Below, one piece after another: positions 50,961 to 63,803 of a DNA stretch of 64,000 nt (positions are counted from its first letter, which is position 1; the number at the start of each line of letters is the position of its first letter). The notes under the pieces were generated by a model. It searched no databases and was not told the origin of the DNA. It worked only from the letters and a program-made list of their open reading frames with translations. The stretch is from Nymphaea colorata (Eukaryota > Streptophyta > Magnoliopsida > Nymphaeales > Nymphaeaceae): contig NC_045140.1 in NCBI RefSeq assembly GCF_008831285.2, positions 7,558,505 to 7,622,504 of the forward strand, in the 5' to 3' direction. The position numbers were made by a program, and so were the translations under genes.

Positions 50961-51352
50961 GGGAGTTTGTATTTTGTTTGATCTAATGTATGGACACATA
51001 TTCAGTTTTCTACAGAATAAATTTTAAAGTTCTTTGGTTCCATTCTGTGTTTATGTTTTGATCTCCATAAGGTTTTAAACTTGGACCAGTTGAGAATAGA
51101 CATGTTGTAATCACATTACATGTAATTCTCATGCTTTACATCCATATTAGATCTATGTCGTTGGTTATGTTAACATTTGTGATCATTGAAGGTTTAGCTA
51201 ATTTTGATATAGCGAAAGCCGCTTTGGTCCTTTGTTGATATGATCATGGACGAGATTGGTGAAATGACGTTTAATAAGATAGCAGTTATGAGCTCTTAAG
51301 GTTTTGTGTAATGTCTGAATGTATTAAGACATATTTGGCCAAAGTGGGAGAT

Positions 51353-51825
51353 TGTAAGATCATTTGGTGGGCCAGCATATGTCTATGAAGAATTTCAGAC
51401 ATTATGGCTTTCTTAACGTAAATATCCGCTTAAGTGATTGCATTTTGGGATATTACGTTATTTTAGATGGTATGAGGTAATTTTGAAATGTATAGATACC
51501 AGTACGAAATTACGGACTCTTTGATGGGTGGAATCCGTAATTGTCCTATTATAAAATGGTAGTGGTCCCTGTGGTCGTGCAATGGTTGCCTGAAACATTA
51601 GTTTCTAGGGTTTTTCTCTTCCCCATCTGAGAGAGACCTCAAGTGCGCCGCACGTACCCTGGAAGACCCTGCTGCGATCTTCCCGTGCACCAGATCAGAT
51701 GGATTCAGGTACGCTTCTGCTTTAGTTTAAGGTTTCGTTTATTTCAATGATTTAGCATGAGCATGATCTTGTTAAGGGTATATACGTTTGGTTTTGTATA
51801 TGCGTTATGGGGAGAAATCCCAACA
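51353..51825 (+). repeat. 3' LTR of the 45.8-kb Copia
   Basis: 473 bases, same length as the 5' LTR with no indel, about 22 substitutions. The TATA-like box is at 51547-51556. Confidence 0.95.
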
Positions 51826-54800
51826 GTCTTTTCTTGTCAGCCATGGAGATTTGGTCCTTAACCAGCTGGTTAGGATTCAAGTGAAAAAGAAGAGCAAGGG
51901 GGAGCATCTTGAATGGCTGGTTCCTCTTCCAACTGAACCAGAATGCTTCCGTTCCATCCTTGGAACCTGCAAGGATAGGGACGTCCAAATTTTCTGTCCT
52001 AATTTTTGTTTTTTCAAAACATTTGTTCAATTCTCTCGAAATTTGAAACTAGTGAAGTCTTTTAGTCAGGATGAAAAACAATTTATTCTTCGAATACCAA
52101 AACCGATTAGTTAATTTGAAATTTTTTTGAATTTAATATGCTCAGTTGAGCCACCTTTTATTTTATTGGTCTAGGTAATGGCCGATCTAGTCATGATCAT
52201 GTCGTGACGAGGTTGAAAGAATCTTTCGACTCTCTTGAGTTGGGAATGGATTAACTTAATTGAGCTTGAACTGAGCTAAATCCAGGTTAGGATTCTTGTG
52301 AATTGTTTTGCTAAGTAGTCTTTAAAAAAATTGAGGAAATCATCACTCTAGGGAGTCATTCCTTTATTTTTTAGAGAGAGAGAGAGAGAGATTGTGTGAA
52401 AGTCAAAACAACTTATTTTTCTCTCTTTGTTTTCGAACATGATTTTATCCATACTAATGAGAATTTTAAATTTGATGATAATTTAAGTTAGATATTGATT
52501 TGCATCGACCTCAAACTTAATACTGGATTTTGCCTAAATTTGACAATAATCTTAATTTTTGCAATTCATTGAATTTTTGCAACTGGTTCCTAGACTTGGA
52601 TCTAGAATTGGATTAGGCGGACATCAACTTTGGTTCTGTAATTTTCTTGGAAAATTTTGAAATTGGTGTTGAAAAAAAATTGAGAAAATTTAGGGTGTAA
52701 ATAGATGTTATCTCTATTTCACAGTATGAAAGCATTTGATCATTTCATACTATAATTATTCGTCCCTTGGGGAAATTATTTGGGTTTGCACGCCTACTAT
52801 GATGCAAAAGAATGTTAAGATTATATACATGATGTTTACGTATTTATTGATTACATATATTACAATATTTGAAAGCCTTCATATGTTTCTCGTATGTGAG
52901 CAAATTTTGGTGGGTTGCCAATACTTGTGGCCTCACTGATGAGGAAGCAACAAGATGGCAAAAATTATGTTTCCTCTGAAGACAAGAATGAGCACATGAA
53001 TCCATGAGCTTGTATCCATTTTATGCAGAGAATGGAGCAAGTAACTATCCGTAGATGCATGCATTAATGTCCTTTTATATACTTGTTTCATTGTTAATAT
53101 TAATCTCGAGAGTGTGAAATGGTCTTATCCTTAGGACCTCCCTCTTTCAAATGAAGTTATGAGATATAATAGCAAAGGCAATGAATGGTGTATATATGGC
53201 TGTATGTGCATAAGCATATTTAGCATAAGACTTTATATGTATTCTTAATCTTGAGAAAGTGAGACGGCTTCATCCATAAGACTTCTCGAATTGACTTAAT
53301 ATTCTTCCCTTTAAATTTCCATATATTTGGCTTTGTATGTATCCAAAAGGTTCATTGATTTGGGATTTTAGATAGAAGACCGTATGTCATCACCCCAATT
53401 TTTTTAAAAAAGGGGTATATTTCATTTTCACTCAAACCTCAATTATTTCATTTGAATTTAATTCATAGGCCCTAAGCCAAATCCTAAACCCAAAACAAAT
53501 TTGCGATTATCGATCTAAAATGAATCTCTAAACCTTTGTCTAAACCCAAACACAAACTTCAAATTCAAAACACAACTTTAGACATGAGATTCAAATCCAA
53601 AACCATCTTTCAGATCCAAATTAGATTCAAAATCCAAGTCAAGCATTTCAAACTTGAAATCCACAATTGAAATCAAAATGATAAAATTTGATTCCATGAG
53701 TGTCCATGCACTCATTCTTGTACAATCCTTTCCTTTGTTATATGTCTCGTTCTCATGCAAAAAATGTATTTTTGAGCTTAAATCACTCATTAGAATGTCT
53801 CGGCGACCAATTAAACACAATCCATATTTAAAACTAGCCCGGATTCACTAAGAACGGAGTTGGCCTCATCATTTGTAACAAAAACCATTTTATACACATG
53901 CTTTTTTATTAAACAGCTTTGTTTTAATTCATTTCATTTTGTTTTGTTAGACTTTTTTTTAAAAAAAATTGCGCGCGCTAGCATGCTGCGCCCGCATCCT
54001 TGCGCTCGCAGAAAGGCCCTATTTTGGTTCAAAATTTGGGGGCAGTTTTGGCCTTCTTGGGTGGGCATTAGCCCTGCCCACACCTCAAATGGGTGTTTGC
54101 AGGGCTAATGGCCAACCCCACTTGGTTAAAGTCTACTTAAAAAAAATTTAAAATAACTCAAAAATACTTGAAATTCCCATGAAAATCTTGTTAAATTAAA
54201 AAAAAAAAGTCAAATTTTCAATTTTGATTCCAAAACTCTTTATAAATACCCTCACAGTCTTCTCTCTTGGGCATGAGCTAACCCTTGGGGAACTTAAATT
54301 GCTTCTCCACTTGAAATCTAGATTGTTCTTTAACTCCCTCTTTCCATTTCTCTCTTCTTCCCTTCTTCCTCTTCTCCAACCTTAAGAGCAATGTTTTCTA
54401 AGTTCAAACTCTTCAAGAGAACACAAGGAGACCTCTTAGAGGGATATTTTCATCATCTTGGAGCTTCATCTAAGGCGATGTTTTCTAAGATCATTGAAAG
54501 GAGGTGGCTCATCTATATTCAAGGTATCTAATCCTCCATTTTTATTTTCATTTCTTATTGCCATCTCCCCATGGCCATGCAAGAAAGTTTCAAAGATTTC
54601 TTATCAGGAGTCGAGAGTTACTCTTGAGTGCACCGGGAGTATGAGCAAGACAAAATAAATCTTATTTCTTTATTTATCTCCAAAAACATGCTTGTTATAT
54701 TGCTTCATTCATCATTTATGGTTGAAATGATGCTCATGCATTATGCATTAACTTTCCTTAATTGATGAGCAAATGTACGGCGATAATGAGTGTCTAGGGT

Positions 54801-55399
54801 TAGGATCTTTTCATTATTATGTTGATTTTTGATGTTATGGCTTGTCCAACACAGGAAATCCCTTCACAAATTTGTATATGTTAAAGTGCATCTTCATGTC
54901 ATTTTCACGCGTAGTTTTTTTTTTTAATCACACAATTAGGAACTCCAACGAGTGTTTTTCCTACGTGGCTCTCCATTTCATGTATATTTGATTTTCTTCC
55001 ATCTCCAATGGTGGAAAAAATATATTATGTTTTCTAAAAAATTTTCAAAAACAAAAACTTTCTTCAAAGCGGTCTTGGAGACTTATCTTGGGCTCTTGCA
55101 TGAGTCCAAGTTTCTCTCTGGCCTACATAAAAATCGAAGTCGAATATTTTTAAGTTATTCCTTGATTTCATTTCCCATGAAGACATATACGTATATGTGC
55201 ACACGACCATCTCTTTTTTCTATGATTTAACACATTCTTTCATAAATTCTCATATACGTACACATGAATATATATACATATCTCTCTCTAGAGTCTCATT
55301 TTCTAAAAATCTATTTTTTTCTAAAATCTCTATGTTTCTCTCTTTTTCTAAAATCTTCTTCTCTCTCTCCATTAGATTTGATACTTCCTTTTCATGAAA

Positions 55400-55476
<77 letters not shown>

Positions 55477-56389
55477 CGTGTACTCTCTCTCTCTCTTTTC
55501 CTATTATATTCATATTAAAGTCTTTCTTCTTTTTCATTCTTTCAAATATTTTTCTCCTATGATTTAAGGTTTTAATTTCTCATTTGCCGACTTCACTAAG
55601 ACCAAAACTTAAGTAATAACCTAATATTAGAATCATGCTTGATGGTCTACAACCTTATTATATTTTCAAAAAACTTTTCTTTCTTCATAAAAATATTTAT
55701 GACAATTGTGAAATGAGAAACTTAGATGTATGTGGCGGTAGGAATGCTCTTAGATGAATGTCATGGTAGGCATGAATGATTTTCTTCTAATCATATAGGA
55801 CCAATGCATCCATACATTTATATTCACTTAACATCACAAATGATCACAGACACCTCTTTAAAAGAACTTAAGCATGATGGGATGGAGTTTCAGCTAGGTA
55901 GCAACGAATTAGAGTAAAACCTCAAACATATTTAAAGTCTTAAGAGAACACCAAAGTGATTTCCAAAAGTGTTTTTCAAATGTTTCTAAACAATATTTGT
56001 AAAAAAATCTCAATTCAAGATTTTCTCAAATCAAAATGTTTTACATTCTTAAAAGACTCTTCGAAACTTTTCAAAAATTTGAAATATCAAATCTTCAACA
56101 TTTTTTCAAACACTACACCGTATTTAGAATGAAAAAGATGTTTAAGCAAAAACGAGATGCTTCAAAGATAAGTATAACCGTTGGATTGATTACTCCCGGT
56201 AAAGGTGCCACGAACGGTCGATCGTCGTACCGACGGACGAGTCATTTTCTCTCTCATTTCAAAACAAAACCTCATTTTTTGGAGCACTCCAAAAACAAAA
56301 AAATTTTGGGGATGCGAACACCATAGAATATGGAAGATTAAAGTTAGATTACAAAGAGCAAAACAAATTTGAATATTTGAATGAGGTTC
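51826..56389. other. Unclassified LTR-like debris, no gene
   Basis: AT-rich. Holds a GA run near 52374-52390, a C/A-rich low-complexity field at about 53440-53720 (the reverse-sense counterpart of 42160-42830), a TATA-like box TTTATAAATA near 54238-54247 that could belong to an old LTR, and the TA run at 55402-55474. The paired words CTCGAGAGTGTGAAA (53105) and CTTGAGAAAGTGAGA (53250) suggest an old internal duplication. No polyprotein was recognised. Confidence 0.4.
55402..55474. repeat. (TA)n microsatellite
   Basis: An uninterrupted TA run of 73 bases, followed after a short gap by a CT run at 55481-55496. Confidence 0.97.
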
Positions 56390-58460
56390 ATTCTTTCATC
56401 CACATCATGCATATAATGTCATAGCTAATGGAAGAATAAGGTCTCCTTGCATGAAATCCAATCATTTCAGATCTCAAACTGTCACAGATGTGGTCAAACA
56501 TGCTAGGTATTTTGGCTTCATGTAGATATATGTTCACTAGCATTTCTAGGGGAACTAATGGTGTACCTAAAAACATGCAAGAATTGATTGTAGATATCTT
56601 TGATGTGCATGAAGATCAATAGTTTTTTGAGAAGCCTCCTAACTATGCTAATGAAAAATGATCAGATAACAACAAGTTTGAAAGATTGAGTGGAGATGCA
56701 AAAGAACAACTTTATCTAGGGCACTACATCAGATTTACAAAAATGAGCTTCTTAATTCATTTGTTTCATCTAAAGATTTAGGTGGCTGAAGCAACAAAAC
56801 TTTAGTATGTTGCTTGAACTATTATTCAAAACTGTTCCTCCAAGAATGCAAATTGTGTAAAATTGTGTATGAGGCTACAAAAATAATCATGGACTTGGGG
56901 TTTCATTATGAGAAAATAAATACATGCTCAAATAATTACATGCTTTATAAGAATGAGTCGTTTATGAAAGATAAAAGATGTGGTGTATCATGATGGAAAG
57001 AAAATGACCATCAAGTGGACAAGAAGACATCTATAAAAGGTCAACTAGAACCTATGAAGACTTTGTGTCTCTTCTCCATTACAACATGTTTAAAGAGACT
57101 TTCACAATGTCTGAAGTTGCATGACAAATGACATGAGATTGTGAAAGCTGCGTTAAGTATGGAGTGTTGAGATGTCTAGTAGTTGGTGTTGCATAAAAGA
57201 GTTTTGATGAAATGCACCCGTCATTTGCAGCAGATGTTTAGAATATATGATTGAGTTCAGCAAACATTGGTTTGAATATATTAAGCACCTTGAGCTCAAC
57301 TTATAGTATTTGGCTTATTCCTTTAGTTGTACATAATTTTCCATCTTGGATGTGTATGATGAAACCATATATTTTGTTATAGTTACTCATCCCTGGACTA
57401 AGAGTTTTAAGTGCTTTTAGATAGATTGTATCTCTATAGCTGAATGCAAATGAATTGAAAAATGTTATAGATCAATGTGGTATGCATACTTAATGTATGT
57501 AGGAGGGAATACTTTCATCTGCATGGATCTTTTTTGTAGACTATAAATGACTTTAAAGGATATACTTATTTGGTAAGATAGAATACAAAGGCAAACTAGT
57601 GTGTCGTGTTTGTAATAAATATAGACACAGTTGCAAAATAAAGCATAGTGGAAAATGTACTATACAGGACATCGCCATATAAGTCATAATTTTCAAAAAA
57701 TAGACATTTGTTTGACAATATTGTGGAAATGAGGCCAACTCATATTCTCCTCTTCAGTATTCAGGTTTGAATTGTTATGAGATATGACATTGATAGATGA
57801 TCATATGGGCGAGACTTCAAGTTTATATGGAAGGTTCACATACAAATGAAAAAAATGTTATGTACATTGAAGAAAATGTGTCAATGTCATTAGTACATTA
57901 TTGAACCTAAGCAAAAAAATCAATAGGTTATCTGAATGTTTGGCTACATTTGAAAGAAATGAACATATGACAATCACTTAATGAGTGCCAACAACATGAT
58001 TTAGATAGGTGGATACTTCATGCTATGTATTATTGTATGGGTAGAACAGAAAAAAATATCATTTATAATGAGTTGAAAATTTTGAAAATTCCATATAACA
58101 AATATATTGTGAAAGATACAGCTAAGAGGACTCAAAAATTTTAAACTTGATGAGTCATAATTTCCGTATACTTCTTCAGCAATTTATTCATTTAGATTTA
58201 TGCCAAATTATCAAAAGCCAATCTCAAGTTAGTCAAATTATGTCAGTTTTTTAGAAGGTTATGTATGGAAGGCTATAACAAATAGTAACTTGCAAGAATG
58301 AAGGAACAAATTGCATTCATGCTATGTCGATTAGAGATGATATTCCCAGCAACAGTTTTTGACATCATGGTACATCTTACAATTCATTTAGCCCATGAAG
58401 TTTACTTAGGTGGACCAATGTAATATTGTTGAATCTATCACACTGAGAAGTGCATAATTT
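56390..58460 (+). pseudogene. TNP2-type CACTA transposase pseudogene
   Basis: Across shifting frames I read SPCMKSNHFRSQTVTDVVKH (N-terminal zinc-binding type), FERLSGDAKEQLYLG, TKMSFLIHLFHLK, then KSFDEMHPSFAAD (57205-57243), TYSIWLIPLVVHNFPSWMCM (57299-57356), KGKLVCRVCNK and near the end LCRLEMIFPATVFDIMVHLT followed by HEVYLGGPM. All follow the order of plant TNP2 transposases (cf. typical SFDxLHPxFA and PPWMCM boxes). Many stops and frameshifts make it inactive. Confidence 0.85.
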
Positions 58461-59096
58461 TAAATACAAAAGGTTAAATGCATATGCATGTTAAAATTCA
58501 TTTTTGTGATTTTTGTATTGTAGGTAACACAATAGTAATTAACCATAAGGTTCTATTGCAGAAGAATATTTGGCATGTGTGTTTGACATTTTGTCAACAT
58601 ATTATTGAGGTATATGACAAGATTCAATAGGTCAAAAAAATACTAAAGAAGTTGTTGTGAATACAAAAGATGAATAAATGTGATCTGAATGAGTTGTCCA
58701 TTGGGCACAGTATAGTTGATAACTTTGAACACTTTAACTCATGAGAAATTGCATATTTACATACTATTTAATCATAACTTAGTGGAACCATATTTTGAGT
58801 AACAAAATGAACTGCACTATCATATGTTAATTTGTTTATTAGATATATGTTTCATATGCTAATTAATGTAACTATTTCCACCGGCAGAATTTGAGATTGT
58901 TTAGGTATCAATGCATTAGACATCTTTTCATTAACGATTATTGAATGCCAAACAAGATCAACCTACATTAATACTTGCCTAAACTCAGTAAATATTTGTC
59001 ATACTAACATTCATGTAAAAAATTGCTAATAGTTTCACTACATAATCTCGATTGGCATTCGTCTGAAAACATTAGTAAAGTTTTCACTAATGATAT
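58461..59096 (+). other. 3' non-coding part of the CACTA element
   Basis: AT-rich sequence between the transposase relic and the terminus; no further domain recognised. The second gene of autonomous CACTA elements (TNPA-like) was not seen. Confidence 0.5.
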
Positions 59097-59386
59097 TTAA
59101 TGTTTTATTGATATTTTTCTCATTTCAATAAGTCTATCGTTTTTTTGTGGTGTTTTTTTATGTGACCTTTTGACTACTACTTCGGTGTCCATCTTCTCTA
59201 CCGTTCTCGAGATCTCTGGCTTTTTACTTATCATGCATTGACAATCTTGTGCTCGTGGCAGGTTTGGGAGGAGAATACAATAAATATTCAAAGATGCATA
59301 TATTTGCTCATTTGTCTCTTTCTCCTTTCATCTCTAAAGTGATCTTTACCTTGCCCTTAGGCTCGCTAACATTTGCTTCCTACTCC

Positions 59387-59390
<4 letters not shown>

Positions 59391-59472
<82 letters not shown>
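59391..59472. repeat. Compound microsatellite (CT)n(CA)n
   Basis: About 39 bases of CT followed directly by about 43 bases of CA. The local frames of Ser-Leu and His-Thr repeats are artefacts. Confidence 0.97.
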
Positions 59473-59474
<2 letters not shown>

Positions 59475-59561
59475 TACATTGCAGCAGCAGAGGCATGTGT
59501 TGGCTGCTATGAGCAATTGCCCACACCAGCCCCTAAAAAATGTCTTTACTTATATTAATAC

Positions 59562-59954
59562 TAAGAAAGAAAACAAGGAAGATAAGATTTTTATGTGGTT
59601 TAGATTTTTGAAATCCTACGTCCACGGTTGCTCACCCAAAAGACAAGAGTGAGAGTATTTCTTAGCTTCTTGAATTGTATATATTAATTGGAAGGTAATT
59701 GCTCATTATATTAGAAATTTTATCCTTCCCTAGTTTTAAAGTCAGAGTAATTGCCTTGAATGAGTTTTCATATCTTGTAACCTGCCTGGATTGCTTTCCA
59801 TAATATATGACGTGCTTTGATTCACCAAGTCTGGTCCAACTTGAATGCCCTTTTTATTAAGATTGGTAACTGAATTATCAGCTTTAACTTCATTGTTATC
59901 ACCCTTATTGAAATTTTCATATTTGAAACTGACTCCACTAAGTGTGTGGTAACA
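59562..59954 (-). repeat. 3' LTR of the terminal Copia
   Basis: 393 bases, matching the visible part of the other LTR (for example TTTTATGTGGTT(T/C)AGAT and TTAGAAATTTTATCCTT). The TG end in the partner reads TA here (59562), a point change. Clear substitutions and indels indicate an older insertion. Confidence 0.8.
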
Positions 59955-60199
59955 TTCCCCTTCAATTTCAAGCTCAGATCTTGTATGAAATCAAGATAAT
60001 AAACAAACATAGTAAGATGAGGTTTAAGGAAAAGGCTTGTTAAATTAATCTGCCAGCTACTTAGGTGAGGGAATACATTGAGTGACTAATGATATGAGGG
60101 CCACCTTTTCTCAAACAAAATGGAAATCCAGCTTAATGTGTTTCATAGGAGAATAATTGGAAGGATTAATAGTGGCTTGCAGAGCAAATAAATTGTCAC

Positions 60200-60440
60200 A
60201 AAGTAAAAGAGGTGGTTTAGATAAAAAAAAAAGTTCAATATAATTAAAAAAACACCAACCATGTTAATTCTGCGGCAGCAGCAGCAGCAAGTGTCCTACG
60301 TTCAGCTTTACATGCTGATCTAGCAACATTGTGTTGTTTCTTAGAGCACCAAAAATATACAATTGGGCCAAGAAAAGTACGGTAACATGTAGTGTATCGT
60401 CAAGTTTTTAGGCAACCAGCTCAATCCACATTGGAATATG
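60200..60440 (-). pseudogene. Copia RNase H remnant
   Basis: The minus strand reads IVYFWCSKKQHNVARSACKA, then ERRTLAAAAAAELTW, the SKKQ...EAEYRALA region. At the usual E-A-E-Y the glutamate residues are changed. A short GCA/CAG run (60272-60289) extends the alanines. Confidence 0.8.
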
Positions 60441-60579
60441 CTCGGAGAGATAGATATTTAGATTTAGAAAAATGCATTCCATGGGAGGAAGTACCATGAA
60501 CATACCGAATAATGTGTTTGACCACCTCAAGTTGTTACCCAAAAGTGGCATGCATGAATTGAGGCATAATTAAACTGCC

Positions 60580-61240
60580 TATGAAATACTAGGGCAAGTT
60601 ATAGCCAAATATTGTAACACCCCAACTAAGATGTGGTATATGGTGACATAAGAGAAGGCTTCATCAGAGGTACTCATGCTAGAGATATTAGCAACCATGG
60701 GTGTTTTTGTGGGCTTACAAGATGGCATTTTAGTTCACCCAAGAATATCCAAAACATATCGATGCTGATTTAGGAACATGCCCCAAGTCATTGCGCTGAA
60801 CTTGGATACCAAAGAATAATGTAACTCATCTAAGTCATTCATGATAAATGGGAGATTGACTTGCTGTTGAAAATGTCTAAGATAAAATTTTGCAACTGCT
60901 CATTAAGATGATGACATCTACATATAATAATAAAATACTTGCAGCTTGTCGACAAACAAATAAACAAGAAATTGTGGAGCTAGCTTGAAAATTTAGAGGA
61001 AAAAGAATAGAGCAATCCAGCCATACAATGCCCTTGGAGCCTATTCCAACCCATACAAGAATCTATTTATATGCAAATATGATGAGGAAATTGTTTACAT
61101 TTGTCCATCAATTATCAATTTTGTTTTGTAAACCCACTGACTGCCAATAACATGCATGGATGGATCTTCAGGAACCAATGTCCATGTTTTATTTTTAATT
61201 AAGGCTTTCATCTCATCTTTCATCACCTGATAATACCTTG
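60580..61240 (-). pseudogene. Copia reverse transcriptase remnant with mutated catalytic site
   Basis: At 60913-60924 the YVDD box reads YVDV, in the context LLYVDVIILM, removing a metal-binding aspartate. Flanking sequence is broken by stops. Identification rests on this box, its place between integrase and RNase H pieces, and neighbouring short matches. Confidence 0.7.
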
Positions 61241-61504
61241 GGTGTTTGGAAGCCTATATAACAATGTTTACGTTTGGGAGGCACAAGGATAGTGATGAGA
61301 TATCTAGGGTTGGGTCTGACTATACCATTTTGTGATATAGTTGTCGTAGGATGAACAAACCTAGTGGTAATGTTGGGTAAGGGAGAAGGCGATGGTAAAG
61401 GAGGAGGTGATGAAGGTGGTGACACATCAAATAAACATAATGGTTGGGATGTTGGTTCTAATGGATGTTGTTATAGTTTACATAACATGCATTTGGGCTA
61501 TTTC

Positions 61505-62021
61505 TTAAGGGCCAACTAGAATGGACGAGGCAAAAACTTCTTGAGTTGTATTAGGCAAGAAAGTCACCAGGTCATCAGCGGAACTAGAAGTGGACATCAT
61601 CTTAGCATTGGATGATTGGAAAGGATAAAGATGCTCATCAAACACATTGTGCCATGAAATATAGAGAGGATTTGTTGTATGATAAAGATGTCTATAACCT
61701 TTACGGTGGTCACTATATCTAATAAACACATAGGACATGGGCTTAGATTCAATTTTATGCTCGTTATAGCTCTTAATGTGAGGATAACATTGGCAACCAA
61801 ATGAGAAAAAGCTTGTTGATAGGTACTGTATTTGGTATTCTTGAGTAATCTGACACCTTTTTAAATAAGCGTTCATAAGGACTTTGCATGCTCAATGAGG
61901 GAGGTAGCAGTCTATTTATAAGCAGCACTGTTGTAATAAATGCTTCAACCCAACAATGAGCAAGTAGCTGACTAGAAAAAAGAAAGGTTAATCTAAATTT
62001 AGTAGAGACATATGCTTTCAT
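61505..62021 (-). pseudogene. Copia integrase C-terminal region remnant
   Basis: Shows VEAFITTVLLINRLLPPSLS, FGCQCYPHIKSYNEHKIESK, YRHLYHTTNPLYISWHNVFD: the segment after the integrase core. A frameshift lies near 61870. The integrase core itself was not recognised at 62022-62690, so it is deleted or heavily decayed. Confidence 0.8.
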
Positions 62022-62693
62022 TCTACCACCCCCTTCTATTCAGGTGTTTTAGAATATGCCTTGATGCAATTAGTTCCATGCTCTTTAAGATAAGAGATAA
62101 GGATGATCCAATTAAACTTTTGTCCCTTGTCACTTTAGAATGTTTTTAATATTTTTTTTCCATATTGTGTGTCCATCATCCTATGCAATTTAACATTTTT
62201 AAAAAAAATAAGATTAATGCACCAATAGGTAAAAAGCCATGGACATCTAGTATGTTGTTCATCAAATAAAACATAACTTCAAACTAATCTTCCCATGGGA
62301 TGAAAGAAAATTAAGAATCATTGCAAATGGGTGTCCGAATCAACTATGCAATATTTCTAAGGAAGCAGATTGAAACTGAGCTGACAAGAACACCAGCTTG
62401 GTGTTGGCCTTGAGGGCATATAGATCACTTGGTCCAGTTCCCTTGGCAATCACCTAGCTGGTTTGCTTGTTCTCGATCACAATAGAATAAAAAATGAACT
62501 CAAAAGCATAAAGGCATAGATGACAAGAGTTTACTAACAAAAATAGGATCCTTCTTAATATCAGAAACCGCTAGAACATTATCAAGAGAAAGTGTTTGAT
62601 GTCCAAGATCAATACCAACAGTTCCAATATGAGTGATATTCAAGCATTGACCGTTACCAACCATAACTAAATCCAACCCATTGTATTTAACCA

Positions 62694-62760
62694 GGTTTTC
62701 TAGTTATCTAGAGCATCGGTCATGTGAGTGATAGCTCCTATATCGGGGCACAAATCTTCA
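62694..62760 (-). pseudogene. Copia protease motif remnant
   Basis: The minus strand reads EDLCPDIGAITHMTDALDN and then a stop. The D-(S/T)-G-A site reads D-I-G-A. The plus-strand 122-codon frame over this place is its shadow. Confidence 0.7.
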
Positions 62761-63381
62761 TCGCTAGGGTCAACAACTTGCAAGGTGGTGAATGCATTGG
62801 GAAGGTCCTCTGGCTGATAGGCTTAATTAAATTGATGATAGCATTTGAATGTTGTGTGGTTGTTGAGACAAAAAAAATTGACAAGGTTCCTATTCCTATT
62901 GTTGAACAGAGTTCTGACCTAAGTTGGAACACAAGTTATTGGATTGGGACTAAGAAGCAGGAGTTAAGACCTCTTGAAATGAATCACGTATTTTGTTCCT
63001 CTTGGTTTGAATGTGGTCTTGTCCTCTATTGTTATTATTGTAGTTATTTGAAGTCTGAACTTGCTGGCTTAAAAACACAACATTGTGATTGAACTAGTTT
63101 CCATGAAGATGTTTCTTCGTCCCATGAATTTCAAGTAAAGCAACAACATCAATGTAATCAGGGATCGATAGTTTAAGCATAGATGTCATAAGTGCCTCAT
63201 ACCATGATCCATGTTTCATTTATAATCTAGAATACTTTCTCTTGATCTAATAAGCTTTTCCAATAGCTCTTAGTTCATCACAAATTGACTTGAAGCTAGT
63301 ATATACTCTGTGATCAATTTGTCTTGTTTTTGATACATTTGTTGCTTCCTATTTAATAAAACATCCCTTTTCCTAGCCCAC

Positions 63382-63723
63382 CTAGCAAAGGCCGTTATAA
63401 GGGCATTTCAGACTTTTGACATTTGGATCCCAACAACTAGGATAACAACTTCTTTCAAGGAAACCGATGATCCAACCTCTCAAAAGTTTTTTTTTACCGT
63501 GCAGTAAAGTATTGATTTGGACTAGTGCGGGTTCACCATTTTCAATAGATTGAATAGTGGAGGCCTGCTTTGGTATTTTTGCATCAGTAAATCCCATTAA
63601 ATATTGGCTCTGTAACAGGACAAGCATTTGAGATTTCCAAGCAAGAAAATTCTTATGTGAGAGCTTAATGAAAATTAAATTGGCATTGTTAATCTTGGAT
63701 GGATAAGGATACTTAACTGCCAT
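63382..63723 (-). pseudogene. Copia gag N-terminal remnant
   Basis: Starts with an ATG at 63723, 80 bases after the LTR, and shows KLSHKNFLAWKSQMLVLLQS, the usual first gag block of plant Copia. A frame change near 63490 breaks the later part. Confidence 0.8.
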
Positions 63724-63790
63724 GGATGATGATGAGGAAGCAACACTAAGCCATAATGCTGACTTTAGGAAAACGACTCCTCATGGATGC

Positions 63791-63803
63791 AGCTCTAATA
63801 CCG
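63791..63803 (-). other. Primer binding site of the terminal Copia
   Basis: On the minus strand it reads CGGTATTAGAGCT directly after the 5' LTR, a variant of the tRNA-Met-type TGGTATCAGAGC. Confidence 0.75.

Larger units (their letters stand above)
45817..51825 (+). mobile_element. Complete but defective Ty1/Copia retrotransposon, 6.0 kb
   Basis: LTRs of 473 bases each, starting TGTAAGATC and ending CCCAACA, flanked by GTCTC and GTCTT (4 of 5 match, target duplication). A PBS follows the 5' LTR and a purine tract (AAAGTGGGAGAT) precedes the 3' LTR. I count about 22 substitutions between the LTRs (about 5%). Inside are a zinc knuckle, a broken protease, a pre-integrase segment, reverse transcriptase and partial RNase H; the integrase core is missing. 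Between PBS and knuckle lie a GC-rich insert and a 21-bp periodic array. Conserved wording resembles Tnt1/Tork-type Copia. It cannot move by itself. Confidence 0.93.
56390..59152 (+). mobile_element. Decayed CACTA (En/Spm-like) transposon
   Basis: The 3' end is the inverted terminus TCGTTTTTTTGTGGTG (reverse complement CACCACAAAAAAACGA), close to the CACTACAAAAAA ends at 9126/10696. Just inside it are TTCACTAC, ACATTAGTAAAG and TTTTCACTAATG subterminal words. The interior is a TNP2-type transposase pseudogene. The left terminus was not found, so the stated left limit is only the transposase start. Confidence 0.75.

Noticed and set aside
59249-59558. Frames of Ser-Leu and His-Thr repeats
   Set aside because: Translation of the (CT)n(CA)n microsatellite.
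62724-63092. 122-codon plus-strand frame near the window end
   Set aside because: It is antisense to the protease and gag region of the terminal Copia relic.
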